A stretch of DNA of 5,015 bases, taken from positions 1,357 to 6,371 of the forward strand of contig DMNE01000199.1 in the NCBI GenBank assembly GCA_003453735.1, in the 5' to 3' direction. Source of the stretch: Nitrospiraceae bacterium (GTDB taxonomy: Bacteria; Nitrospirota; Thermodesulfovibrionia; Thermodesulfovibrionales; UBA9159). Position 1 is the first letter of the stretch; each line of letters begins with the position of its first letter. The translations under genes and the position numbers were made by a program. Positions 1-5,015 of this stretch are shown in pieces. The notes under the pieces are model-generated. The model did no database searches and was not told where the DNA came from. It was given only the letters and a program-made list of their open reading frames with translations.

Positions 1-570
1 AGGAGAAATCCGCAAGCAAGGCTCGTAGAACTTGTTGAGGAGATCACTCCGGAGATTGAAGAGAAGGCAGGCGGCTCAGGGACAAAGATTGGTACTGGAG
101 GAATGTACTCAAAGATCCTCGCCGCCAAAAGAGCAGTGAAGCATGGGATTACCGTGAATATCATTAATGGAAGGAAAACGGGTTGTGTCCTTTCGCTACT
201 GCAGGGCATCAGATGCGGCACCGAGTTTAAAAAAGAGAAGACCAGGATGTCTTCTAAAAAAGGGTGGATCGCTTATGGCAGCAAAACAAAGGGAAGTCTT
301 TCGATTGATGAGGGTGCGGTGCATGCGTTGATTGAATGGGGGAAAAGTCTCCTTCCGTCAGGGATTATCGCTCTATCAGGGAATTTTGGAGTTGGCGATG
401 CGGTCTATTGCATCGACACTCACGGCAACCGTATCGCTAAAGGCCTTACGAATTACTCCTCGTCAGAGATAGAGAAGATAAAAGGGAAAAAAACAAACGA
501 GATAGAGGGCATTCTCGGCTACCGGTATTCTGACGAGGTCATACACAGGGATAATCTGGTTCTGATCTAG
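1..570 (+). CDS. proB: Glutamate 5-kinase, C-terminal part (5' end outside window)
   Basis: ProB phosphorylates L-glutamate to gamma-glutamyl phosphate with ATP, the first step of proline synthesis, in the cytosol. The frame is open from base 1 and gives 189 residues to a TAG stop, about half of the usual 365-375-residue enzyme. Fragment residues 26-43 (SGTKIGTGGMYSKILAAK) match the conserved glycine-rich SGxGTGGMxTKxxAA segment near the end of the amino-acid kinase domain. Residues 70-74 (IRCGT) match the segment closing that domain. From about residue 87 a PUA domain follows, with the typical run KKGWIAYGSKTKGSLSIDEG, then SLLPSGI, GNFGVGD, the ILGYRY segment and a terminal HRDNLVL. I translate from the left edge; the ATG at 103 is internal. 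No proA follows on this strand: the gene is last in its run and converges with mlaA. Assignment is very secure from end-to-end similarity to the known C-terminal pattern. Confidence 0.96.
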   Translation, partial: RRNPQARLVELVEEITPEIEEKAGGSGTKIGTGGMYSKILAAKRAVKHGITVNIINGRKTGCVLSLLQGIRCGTEFKKEKTRMSSKKGWIAYGSKTKGSLSIDEGAVHALIEWGKSLLPSGIIALSGNFGVGDAVYCIDTHGNRIAKGLTNYSSSEIEKIKGKKTNEIEGILGYRYSDEVIHRDNLVLI

Positions 571-707
571 GGATCTTCCCACCGGAACGATATATGTTCC
601 CAGGTTGCCAGACAAAGTCATAACGCCGACCACCAGCAACACGGGTAACACCCTACCGGTTGCGAGGCGGGCCCATCATGTCGCAGAAAGAGGATGTTCT
701 AGGCATG

Positions 708-729
708 AAAGGAGCCTCGTAGCCTTTTT
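708..729 (+). terminator. Weak candidate terminator between convergent proB and mlaA
   Basis: The 174-bp gap between the proB stop and the mlaA stop has no gene. Its only terminator-like element is a 5-bp stem, AAAGG at 708-712 and CCTTT at 723-727, with a 10-base loop, running into five T residues (725-729) on the plus strand. The stem is short and AT-rich, and alternative pairings with AGGC at 701-704 compete with it. It could end proB transcription but is far from a textbook intrinsic terminator. No clear T-tailed hairpin is visible for mlaA on the minus strand. Confidence 0.25.
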
Positions 730-744
730 CTCCCATCTAAAGGG

Positions 745-1752
745 CTATTGTTTCGATTCTTCCACCTTCCTCTTTCGATACTGAACGAAGGCATCACGCA
801 TCGAGACGTAGGGATCGATGGCCGATTCCTTAAAGGACTCATAGTCCCCGATCTTGAATGATGTGTCGTTTACTCGTTCGTGTACAAAGAGTCCCGCGCC
901 TTCCCAGAAGGTCAGGTTGCCATAGATTTCCCAATACGTGAAGGGATGCATAAACGTATCGCCTACAATGCCGACCCCATCACGGAGAGAGGAAGGTCCA
1001 TAAATGGGCAATACGAGATAGAAGCCATGACCTATACCGTAATGGCCTAGCGTCTGGCCGAAATCGGCCTCCTGTTTCTTAATACCGAGGGCAGGCGTGG
1101 CAACATCGCCGAGGCCCCCAGTGCCGGCGAAGGAATTGAAGATAAATCTTATAAATTCATTGCCCGCCGCCTTGAATCTGAGCTGAAGCAGATTATTTAT
1201 GATTCTGGACGGCGCCCAGAGATTGTCATAAAAGTTACTGATAAGAATTCTGAGAGGTTCCGGAGCGATATGCGAATACACCTGAGTTGTGGGCTTGAGC
1301 ACCCAAAAGTATAACTTATCATTAAAATGGTACATCGCCTTGTTTATCGGAGCGAAGGGGTCAGGAATCTGCGGGGTCTCCCCCTCGGCCTGTCCGGTGA
1401 CAGGTTCAGTTTCAGCGGGGCCAGCGGGGCCTACTTCCTCTGCCTCTTTTTCTTCCGCTTCGTTGTGCTGTGTCAATACAGTTATTGTTTCGTCATTCTG
1501 AAGACCTTTATCAGACCGATGCGAAGACTGGCGAAACAGCATTGGGGCAGTCTCTGGAGGAGTAAAAGCCAACGCGCTCCCCAGGACGTCAGTCGCGTCA
1601 GAATTAACATCAACAGGGTTCTGCGGTGTTGTGATCGTCTCCGAACTGCGGGAGCCCACCGTATCGGCTTCTGGTGAAGATGTATCTGCCCAGATAAAAG
1701 CCGGACAGAGGATAAGAACAAACATCAGTACAAAACTATGGATCAGTTTCAT
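745..1752 (-). CDS. mlaA: MlaA (VacJ) family outer-membrane phospholipid-transport protein
   Basis: MlaA homologues sit in the outer membrane and remove mislocalised phospholipid from the outer leaflet, handing it to the periplasmic carrier MlaC. The 335-residue product has a hydrophobic signal sequence (about residues 3-22), a low-complexity Glu/Thr/Pro/Ala-rich stretch (about 23-130), and the MlaA domain from about 131 to 325. Recognisable family blocks are DPFAPINKAMYHFN (131-144), ISNFYDNLWAPSRIINNLLQ (171-190), FGQTLGHYGIGHGFYLVLPI (231-250), YGPSSLRDGVG (251-261) and DPYVSMRDAF (313-322). They align with the E. coli protein's FGSTLGHYGVGYGPYVQLPF, YGSFTLRD and DPYIMVREAY. Unlike E. coli MlaA, the linker adds about 108 residues and the signal sequence lacks a good lipobox: Cys16 is preceded by L-I-L, and a signal-peptidase-I-like site after FIWA (19-22) seems likelier. 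The start is fixed by a strong AAAGGAGG. It lies 52 bp downstream of the release-factor-like gene and is probably co-transcribed with it. No mlaB-F genes are in the window. Confidence 0.93.
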   Translation of the reverse strand: MKLIHSFVLMFVLILCPAFIWADTSSPEADTVGSRSSETITTPQNPVDVNSDATDVLGSALAFTPPETAPMLFRQSSHRSDKGLQNDETITVLTQHNEAEEKEAEEVGPAGPAETEPVTGQAEGETPQIPDPFAPINKAMYHFNDKLYFWVLKPTTQVYSHIAPEPLRILISNFYDNLWAPSRIINNLLQLRFKAAGNEFIRFIFNSFAGTGGLGDVATPALGIKKQEADFGQTLGHYGIGHGFYLVLPIYGPSSLRDGVGIVGDTFMHPFTYWEIYGNLTFWEGAGLFVHERVNDTSFKIGDYESFKESAIDPYVSMRDAFVQYRKRKVEESKQ

Positions 1753-1804
1753 GGGTTTTCCTCCTTTCGTATTTACCCAGCGTCCTCTTCCTTTTTCTTG
1801 ATTT
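1736..1804 (-). pseudogene. In-frame basic tail beyond the amber stop of the release-factor-like gene
   Basis: Directly after TAG (1805-1807) the same frame stays open for 22 codons and ends at TAG 1736-1738, just inside mlaA. It begins KSRKRKRTLGKYERRK, ten Lys/Arg in 16 residues, ending THETDP. ArfB, MTRFR and small bacterial release-factor-like proteins carry such a basic C-terminal extension. The MTRFR tail pattern [20 protein letters not shown] is matched in character by RREKLRK-(stop)-KSRKRKRTLG. A CAG (Gln) to TAG change would explain the stop. The stretch is purine-rich, so basic residues arise cheaply, but the placement at the expected position argues for a genuine remnant. Whether it is ever translated by readthrough is unknown. 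Confidence 0.5.
1760..1767 (-). promoter_or_regulatory. Strong Shine-Dalgarno site of mlaA
   Basis: On the minus strand AAAGGAGG lies 7 bases before the ATG at 1752, a near-perfect anti-16S match that decides the mlaA start. The same bases form the AGG-AGG arginine codons of the basic reading frame that continues past the amber codon of the upstream gene. Confidence 0.85.
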
Positions 1805-2116
1805 CTACTTCCGCAGCTTCTCTCTCCTGATATCCTTGTCGGTCAGATGACCGGAACATTGCTCGATTACCTCCAGCAGCTCTCGACGCGCGAGGAACCT
1901 GTTGATGGACTGGCTCCTGTCTTTCATGCATTTTACTTCCATTCCGGTGGGAATATGCTTGAGATATACGCAGGTCGAAGTCTTGTTGACCTTCTGACCG
2001 CCTTTGCCCGAGGACCGCACAAATTTCTCCAGGATGTCCTTCTCCTGAATATTGAGGGCTTGCATTTTTTCTCTCAGCCACTTGTCCTTCGCCTCACTTA
2101 CCGCATATACGGGCAT
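1805..2116 (-). CDS. Small GGQ-motif release-factor-like protein (MTRFR/C12orf65-type), amber-truncated tail
   Basis: The 103-residue product is essentially only the catalytic domain of a class I release factor. It carries SSGKGGQKVNKTSTCVYLKH (residues 35-54, GGQ at 39-41), then IPTGMEVKC (55-63), DRSQSINRFLARR (66-78) and a helix to IRREKLRK (96-103). It lacks the stop-codon-recognition domains of RF1/RF2, like ArfB and mitochondrial MTRFR. Such proteins hydrolyse peptidyl-tRNA on stalled ribosomes or released large subunits. The closest pattern I recognise is MTRFR (D-L-E-E-Q-F then GPGGQ, NKTSNCV, LKHIPSG, VVKC, ARK). The ATG at 2116 has a modest AAGG eight bases upstream, and an in-frame TGA lies shortly before it, so no longer start is available. 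The TAG at 1805-1807 falls just where these proteins normally carry a lysine/arginine-rich tail, which is still encoded downstream in frame. The gene may therefore be impaired. It precedes mlaA by 52 bp on the same strand. Confidence 0.85.
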   Translation of the reverse strand: MPVYAVSEAKDKWLREKMQALNIQEKDILEKFVRSSGKGGQKVNKTSTCVYLKHIPTGMEVKCMKDRSQSINRFLARRELLEVIEQCSGHLTDKDIRREKLRK

Positions 2117-2153
2117 AGAAGCTGCCTTGATTTCCTGATGCTGTTGCGATCAT

Positions 2154-2280
2154 TTCTTTGTTGTGATCAGAGAAAGATCGTGCGAATATCGACTTTTTCT
2201 ACGAATCCGTGAGCGACTCATAGACGTCTTGAGAGCTTGCCTTGCACGTCACCGACTGTTGAGTGTTCTTTGTTGTCAGA
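2154..2280. repeat. Imperfect direct repeat upstream of the release-factor-like gene
   Basis: Plus-strand TTCTTTGTTGT occurs at 2154-2164 followed by GATCAGA, and again at 2266-2276 followed by CAGA. The two copies are therefore TTCTTTGTTGT(GAT)CAGA and TTCTTTGTTGTCAGA, fifteen shared bases with a three-base insertion. Read on the minus strand they are TCTG(ATC)ACAACAAAGAA, both in the same orientation as the downstream gene, 38 and 150 bp before its ATG. They sit in the 291-bp gap between the TraB-family gene and this gene, which has no coding region I can support. They could be regulator sites or a chance or duplication remnant. Confidence 0.45.
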
Positions 2281-2316
2281 ATTGTTCCCCTCTCTTTTAG
2301 AAGTTATGGATATTGT

Positions 2317-2328
2317 GAACGTTTGTTC
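2317..2328. promoter_or_regulatory. GAAC-N4-GTTC dyad (LexA-box-like), possible operator
   Basis: GAACGTTTGTTC is a perfect 4+4 inverted repeat matching the GAAC-N4-GTTC core of the LexA operator known from Firmicutes and Actinobacteria. On the minus strand it falls between TTGCTT (2330-2335) and CAATAT (2308-2313), a poor sigma70-like pair with 16-bp spacing, about 200 bp upstream of the release-factor-like gene. The promoter match is weak and the organism's own LexA motif is unknown. An eight-base match is not rare enough in 5 kb to be decisive, so this is only a candidate. Confidence 0.2.
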
Positions 2329-2348
2329 TTAAAGCAATTTCCTATGAG

Positions 2349-2386
2349 CACGTTCCGAAAAACGCCCTAACATAAAAAGCAACGTG
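2349..2386. repeat. Inverted repeat just downstream of the TraB-family gene
   Basis: CACGTT at 2349-2354 and AACGTG at 2381-2386 form a 6-bp inverted repeat with a 26-base loop. A smaller CGTT/AACG pairing (2351-2354 with 2361-2364) is nested inside. It begins about 20 bp past the TAA of the TraB-family gene on the minus strand. A run of five T on the minus strand (GTTTTT) lies inside the element rather than after the stem, so it is not a standard intrinsic terminator. Confidence 0.2.
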
Positions 2387-2407
2387 GAAAGAGGGTTATC
2401 AATGGGC

Positions 2408-3325
2408 TTACCGTTGTTCCACGAGATAGCCTCTTTTCTTCAGAAGCTCAATAATCCCTTTCGTGCCGACCAGATGCCCTGCGCCTACTACCACGAAAGA
2501 TGTCGACTTGGTCTGTAGGAGACCTTCGATCTTTGAGGCCATTTGTTTGTTCCTTTCATCGATGAGCCGCTCATAAACGGACAGCATTTCGGGGTCCTCC
2601 CGCAGGCTTCTTGTCAGCAGAGATTCCACGGCTTTAGTATCGCCTGCAGACCATGCTTTTATGATCGCACCCATTTCTTCTTTGAGGACGGCCGAGTCTA
2701 TGAGCGTGGAACGTAAAAACAATTCCTGTTCGGCATCTGAAAGTCCGCTCAAAAGCCTCATCTGATAGTCTGAGCCCTCCAGTTCTATGATCCGTTTCTT
2801 GCCCTCTGCCTTTTTAAGGAAATATTTGTCTATTCCGTAATCTGGATCAAACCCAAGCTTATGAAGGTCCAGAACGGTTATTATCGAGGCCAGAAACCAA
2901 GGTTTGTTTTTTTGAAAGAGTTCTATCGGAAGGCCGACCTCCTGGAGTTTTTTCGCGGAGAGTTCGTAGGTTTCCCGGGAAAGGTGGTTCTCTAAACTGT
3001 CATTATCGGGATAGAATGCACCGTCGAGCATGGTCATCATCGTCTCAGGATTTATCTCGTTTATGTCCGCCTCGACGGCTAATGCGTCCGATTGATCAAA
3101 GGCATCTTCGATCTTTTTCGGCAAGGGATAGAGTTCCCTGTTCAAGGCGTGAACCGATCCGAGAATATGCACCGTGCAGGCCTTCGAGCGGACCGTCCAA
3201 AAAAAACTTTTCTGCTGAGAAGCATTCTCTTGAGGATACGCAAGCGAGAACGACACCGCAAGGGCACCGCAAAGAAGCAGCAGATTGAAAACCTTCTTAT
3301 GTATAGTTCGTTCGCAGTTACCCAT
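2408..3325 (-). CDS. TraB/GumN family protein, secreted (Tiki-like putative metalloprotease fold)
   Basis: The 305-residue product has a basic N-terminus and a hydrophobic signal segment (about residues 12-29), with a plausible signal-peptidase-I site after SFSLA (25-29). A Cys19 lies in the hydrophobic core without a good lipobox. The mature part carries the TraB/GumN (PF01963) landmarks. These are HILGSVHALN (53-62, the first GxxH-type motif), LAVEAD (82-87), KPWFLA (141-146), GIDKYFLKKA (164-173), the IELEG segment (180-184), the ERN-x-x-M block (257-262), and VVVGAGHLVGTKGI (278-291, the second GxxH). These His and Glu residues are the proposed metal and catalytic positions in the related Tiki Wnt-proteases. 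The bacterial family has no settled function, and the periplasmic or surface location is inferred from the signal peptide. Length is normal for the family. The start is backed by GAGGGGG 10 bases upstream and a promoter at the right distance; no other Met occurs before residue 96. It appears to be transcribed alone. Confidence 0.9.
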   Translation of the reverse strand: MGNCERTIHKKVFNLLLLCGALAVSFSLAYPQENASQQKSFFWTVRSKACTVHILGSVHALNRELYPLPKKIEDAFDQSDALAVEADINEINPETMMTMLDGAFYPDNDSLENHLSRETYELSAKKLQEVGLPIELFQKNKPWFLASIITVLDLHKLGFDPDYGIDKYFLKKAEGKKRIIELEGSDYQMRLLSGLSDAEQELFLRSTLIDSAVLKEEMGAIIKAWSAGDTKAVESLLTRSLREDPEMLSVYERLIDERNKQMASKIEGLLQTKSTSFVVVGAGHLVGTKGIIELLKKRGYLVEQR

Positions 3326-3335
3326 GACTTTTCAT

Positions 3336-3342
3336 CCCCCTC
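3336..3342 (-). promoter_or_regulatory. Shine-Dalgarno site of the TraB-family gene
   Basis: On the minus strand GAGGGGG lies 10 bases before the ATG at 3325, a serviceable but slightly distant ribosome-binding site. Eight consecutive T (plus-strand A run 3344-3351) precede it in the leader. Confidence 0.55.
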
Positions 3343-3377
3343 GAAAAAAAACACGATGCCGCAAACTCTTTGAAAGT

Positions 3378-3406
3378 ATTATACACGGATTTGCGCTCCA
3401 TGGCTA
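3378..3406 (-). promoter_or_regulatory. Sigma70-type promoter of the TraB-family gene
   Basis: On the minus strand a perfect TATAAT (-10, 3378-3383) is preceded by exactly 17 bp and TAGCCA (-35, 3401-3406, 4 of 6 matches to TTGACA). Transcription would begin near 3371 and give a leader of about 45 bases containing the ribosome-binding site. A GGGAGGCTCCC dyad lies at 3421-3431, just upstream of the -35, where an activator or repressor could bind; that role is speculation. Confidence 0.65.
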
Positions 3407-3592
3407 ATTCTCTGCCTTGGGGGAGGCTCCCGCAAAAGAGAGGCACCCGGTTGTCTGTTTACAAATCCGTCGTTCTTGCGGCCGCCACCAGAAGATAGAC
3501 CAAAGAACGTTACAAAACTTCCCAGCAAAATAACCGAGATATACCGGAGACTCACCACATGAGAAACACTCGCGTTTCTTCAGTGTGACCGC

Positions 3593-3647
3593 CAGGATCG
3601 ATAAGGAGAATTTCAGGTTTCTTGATGACCGGGGAAGGACGATCCTG
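3593..3647. repeat. 8-bp inverted repeat downstream of phoU
   Basis: CAGGATCG at 3593-3600 is the exact reverse complement of CGATCCTG at 3640-3647, with 39 bases between. It lies 53 bp past the phoU stop on the minus strand. It might fold at the 3' end of the pst-phoU transcript, but the loop is long, no T-run follows, and repeats of this size are expected by chance a few times in 5 kb. Confidence 0.2.
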
Positions 3648-3699
3648 TAAAGAAAGCTTAGGGAAACAGCGTGTGTAAGACCCGAGGCAGAATACGCAT

Positions 3700-4365
3700 T
3701 TAGGTTTCAGCCGGCGGCTCCATGTGTCTTATTATCTTTCCTTCCACAAGATAGATCACCATCTCGGCTATATTTGTTGCGTGGTCTCCGATACGTTCCA
3801 GGTATTGAGCGAGAAAGCTTATTTTCATGGCCCGCGAGGCCGTGCTGGGGTCCTGGACCATAAAAAAGAGCAATTCATTCAGAACCTGGTGTTTGAGGTC
3901 GTCCACCTCGTCGTCCCTCATGATCACGTCCATAGCCAGTTTCTTGTCCCCTCTCACAAAGGCATCCAGGGCATCCCTGGTCATACTCTGGCCGATCTGG
4001 CTCATCCGGGGGATGTCGATGTAAGGCTTCAGGATGGGTTCTTCATTCAGTTCAAGCGCCCTCTCAGCGATATTCACCGCCATGTCCCCCATCCGTTCGA
4101 GGTCTGTGGTTATCTTCATCGCAGTCGTTATGAACCGTAGATCACTCGCCTTGGGCTGTCGCAACGCAATGAGGCGGATAGACTCTTCGTCAATCTGCAC
4201 ATCGAGGGCGTTTACTTGGTGATCTTTCTCAATCACCTTTCTTGCCAGTTGGCTGTCCCTCTCCACGAGAGAGCGAATGGAATCCTTTATCGCATTTTCG
4301 ACCATGGCTCCCATTTTGAGAACCAGCTCTTTCAGATGCATCAATTCCTCATCAAAGATTGTCAT
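3700..4365 (-). CDS. phoU: Phosphate-signalling accessory protein PhoU
   Basis: PhoU is a cytoplasmic, peripheral regulator that couples the Pst phosphate transporter to the PhoR/PhoB two-component system and restrains uptake when phosphate is ample. The 221-residue product has the normal length and the expected tandem three-helix-bundle repeats. Each carries the metal-binding signature: DLERMGDMAVNIAE (residues 88-101) and YLERIGDHATNIAE (188-201), spaced exactly 100 residues apart. The N-terminus (FDEELMHLKELVLKMGAMVE) is the typical first helix. The ATG overlaps the pstB TAA by one base (TAATG), and GGGAGG, eight bases upstream inside pstB, sets the start. This indicates translational coupling in a pst operon. 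No phoB or phoR follows in the window. Identification is secure. Confidence 0.96.
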   Translation of the reverse strand: MTIFDEELMHLKELVLKMGAMVENAIKDSIRSLVERDSQLARKVIEKDHQVNALDVQIDEESIRLIALRQPKASDLRFITTAMKITTDLERMGDMAVNIAERALELNEEPILKPYIDIPRMSQIGQSMTRDALDAFVRGDKKLAMDVIMRDDEVDDLKHQVLNELLFFMVQDPSTASRAMKISFLAQYLERIGDHATNIAEMVIYLVEGKIIRHMEPPAET

Positions 4366-5015
4366 TATCCAAACCTCCCGGTGACATATTCCTCTGTCAG
4401 TTTCTCAGAGGGGGCGGTAAATATTTTATCAGTTCTGTCGAATTCTATCAATTCACCGAGCATGGTAAAACCTGTCCAGTCCGACATCCTTGCTGCCTGC
4501 TGCATGTTATGGGTAACAATGATGATAGTAACCTCTTCTTTTAACGTAATGGCAAGTTCCTCTATCTTTGCCGTTGATATAGGATCCAGTGCCGATGTCG
4601 GCTCATCGAAGAGTAAAACTTCCGGCTTGACTGCCAACGCCCTCGCAATAACAAGTCTCTGTTGCTGACCGCCCGAAAGTTCGTACGCGCTAACATCCAT
4701 TTTATCCTTAACCTCATCCCACAGTGCCGAATGCCTGAGAGCCCTTTCGACACTTTCCGAGAGCGCCGACTTTTTCGAAACCCCGTTGAGTTTGAGTCCA
4801 TAGGCGATATTGTCGAAAATAGACATGGGAAAGGGAGTAGGTTTTTGGAAAACCATTCCAACGCGACTCCTCAAGCCGATCAGGTCTATGTCGCGTGAGA
4901 GGATGTTGTTGCCATCAAGAAAGATGTCACCCCCGTATCGATTCCTGGGGTACAGGTCATGCATCCTGTTGAAACACCGCAGAAGAGTTGTTTTGCCGCA
5001 GCCGGAAGGCCCGAT
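4365..5015 (-). CDS. pstB: Phosphate ABC transporter ATP-binding protein PstB (N-terminus outside window)
   Basis: PstB is the ATPase of the PstSCAB high-affinity phosphate importer, working as a dimer on the cytoplasmic face of the PstA-PstC channel. The frame is open to the window edge, giving 216 residues; about 35-40 N-terminal residues are missing compared with the usual 250-260. Visible motifs in the fragment are Walker [10 protein letters not shown] (2-10), the PstB-specific [11 protein letters not shown] (11-21), the Q-loop VFQKPTPFP (55-63, Gln57), ALWDEVKD (97-104), the ABC signature LSGGQQQR (113-120), Walker [14 protein letters not shown] (133-145), the switch [10 protein letters not shown] (167-176, His169) and the family C-terminus EEYVTGRFG. 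The ATG at 4964 is internal (the Met of FNRM), not the start. All ATPase residues are present, so the protein should be active. It overlaps phoU by one base; pstSCA presumably lie to the right, and any Pho box is outside the window. Confidence 0.97.
   Translation of the reverse strand: MGPSGCGKTTLLRCFNRMHDLYPRNRYGGDIFLDGNNILSRDIDLIGLRSRVGMVFQKPTPFPMSIFDNIAYGLKLNGVSKKSALSESVERALRHSALWDEVKDKMDVSAYELSGGQQQRLVIARALAVKPEVLLFDEPTSALDPISTAKIEELAITLKEEVTIIIVTHNMQQAARMSDWTGFTMLGELIEFDRTDKIFTAPSEKLTEEYVTGRFG
4374..4379 (-). promoter_or_regulatory. Shine-Dalgarno site of phoU inside pstB
   Basis: GGGAGG on the minus strand lies 8 bases before the phoU ATG and within the last codons of pstB (Gly-Arg of the terminal TGRFG). 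It supports coupled translation of the two genes. Confidence 0.75.

Larger units (their letters stand above)
3326..3699. other. Intergenic region between phoU and the TraB-family gene
   Basis: This 374-bp stretch holds the TraB-family promoter and leader at its left end and otherwise no gene I can support. Two secondary-structure candidates are visible. The first is an 8-bp inverted repeat, CAGGATCG (3593-3600) with CGATCCTG (3640-3647). The second is a pair of mutually exclusive short hairpins, AGAAAC/GTTTCT (3562-3567 with 3574-3579) and ACACT/AGTGT (3566-3570 with 3582-3586). No T-tailed terminator for phoU is apparent. A 59-codon minus-strand frame with a GTG start (3379-3558) is open, but it has no convincing ribosome-binding site and runs into the -10 box. 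Confidence 0.6.

Noticed and set aside
642..660. Imperfect palindrome CGGGTAACACCCTACCGG after proB as a terminator
   Set aside because: Only four contiguous base pairs plus a mismatch and no T-tract follows.
1327..1677. Open plus-strand frame of 116 codons opposite mlaA
   Set aside because: It lies antisense to the mlaA signal/linker region; the translation has no recognisable domain, and mlaA has a strong ribosome-binding site and a clear family match.
1773..2081. Alternative minus-strand frame overlapping the release-factor-like gene, ending in a lysine/glutamate-rich tail
   Set aside because: It lacks the GGQ-domain sequence, which is intact in the other frame up to the amber codon; its acidic-mixed ending fits the family tail less well than the same-frame basic stretch, so a frameshift is a worse explanation than a point mutation.
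2148..2168. GATCA/TGATC inverted repeat as a hairpin
   Set aside because: 5-bp stem with an 11-base loop, no T-run, and AT-rich; probably chance.
1847..2212. 121-codon plus-strand frame opposite the release-factor-like gene
   Set aside because: Antisense shadow of a well-supported gene, with no recognisable motif.
2222..2229. AGACGTCT perfect 8-bp palindrome
   Set aside because: A palindrome of this length is not unexpected in 5 kb and it is not placed at any promoter element I can identify.
2271..2305. Plus-strand TTGTCA-17-TTTAGA as a promoter
   Set aside because: The -10 matches only 3 of 6 positions and no plus-strand gene lies downstream.
3550..3700. Open minus-strand frame running past the phoU stop in the +1 frame, encoding a protein-like ILLIDPGGHTEETRVFLMW segment
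   Set aside because: No ATG/GTG start or ribosome-binding site in that frame; it would need a frameshift out of phoU, whose own end is normal for the family. I recognise no domain.

Overview
The window reads as ordinary chromosome of a Gram-negative (diderm) bacterium of intermediate GC content. An MlaA-type outer-membrane lipid-asymmetry protein makes an outer membrane likely. The protein flavour (a small MTRFR-like release-factor homologue, a TraB/GumN protein, a PstB-PhoU pair) would fit a Desulfobacterota ('deltaproteobacterial') or Nitrospirota-like lineage. That placement is inference from protein character, not from a marker gene.

Layout. Positions 1-570 (+) hold the C-terminal half of glutamate 5-kinase, ProB, including its PUA domain; the kinase N-terminus lies left of the window. 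Everything else is on the minus strand, so proB converges on its neighbour across about 170 bp. Reading the minus strand from right to left: pstB (4365-5015, N-terminus cut off by the window edge) and phoU (3700-4365) overlap by one base and are the distal end of a phosphate-uptake operon. A 374-bp non-coding gap follows, containing a good sigma70-type promoter for a secreted TraB/GumN-family protein (2408-3325). After a 291-bp gap with a direct repeat and a GAAC-N4-GTTC dyad comes a two-gene unit: a 103-residue GGQ-motif release-factor-like protein (1805-2116), then mlaA (745-1752).

How the genes work together. PstB powers high-affinity phosphate import and PhoU links transporter state to phosphate signalling. 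MlaA takes part in phospholipid homeostasis at the outer membrane. The GGQ protein is a probable ribosome-rescue peptidyl-tRNA hydrolase. ProB makes the first committed step of proline synthesis. Apart from pstB-phoU there is no obvious shared pathway.

No mobile element, CRISPR array, RNA gene or novel multi-gene system is visible. The best lead is in the release-factor-like gene. It stops at an amber codon, and the same frame continues directly into a strongly basic stretch that looks like the missing C-terminal tail of this family. A second lead is the mlaA product, which has a long acidic/proline-rich linker and no proper lipobox.
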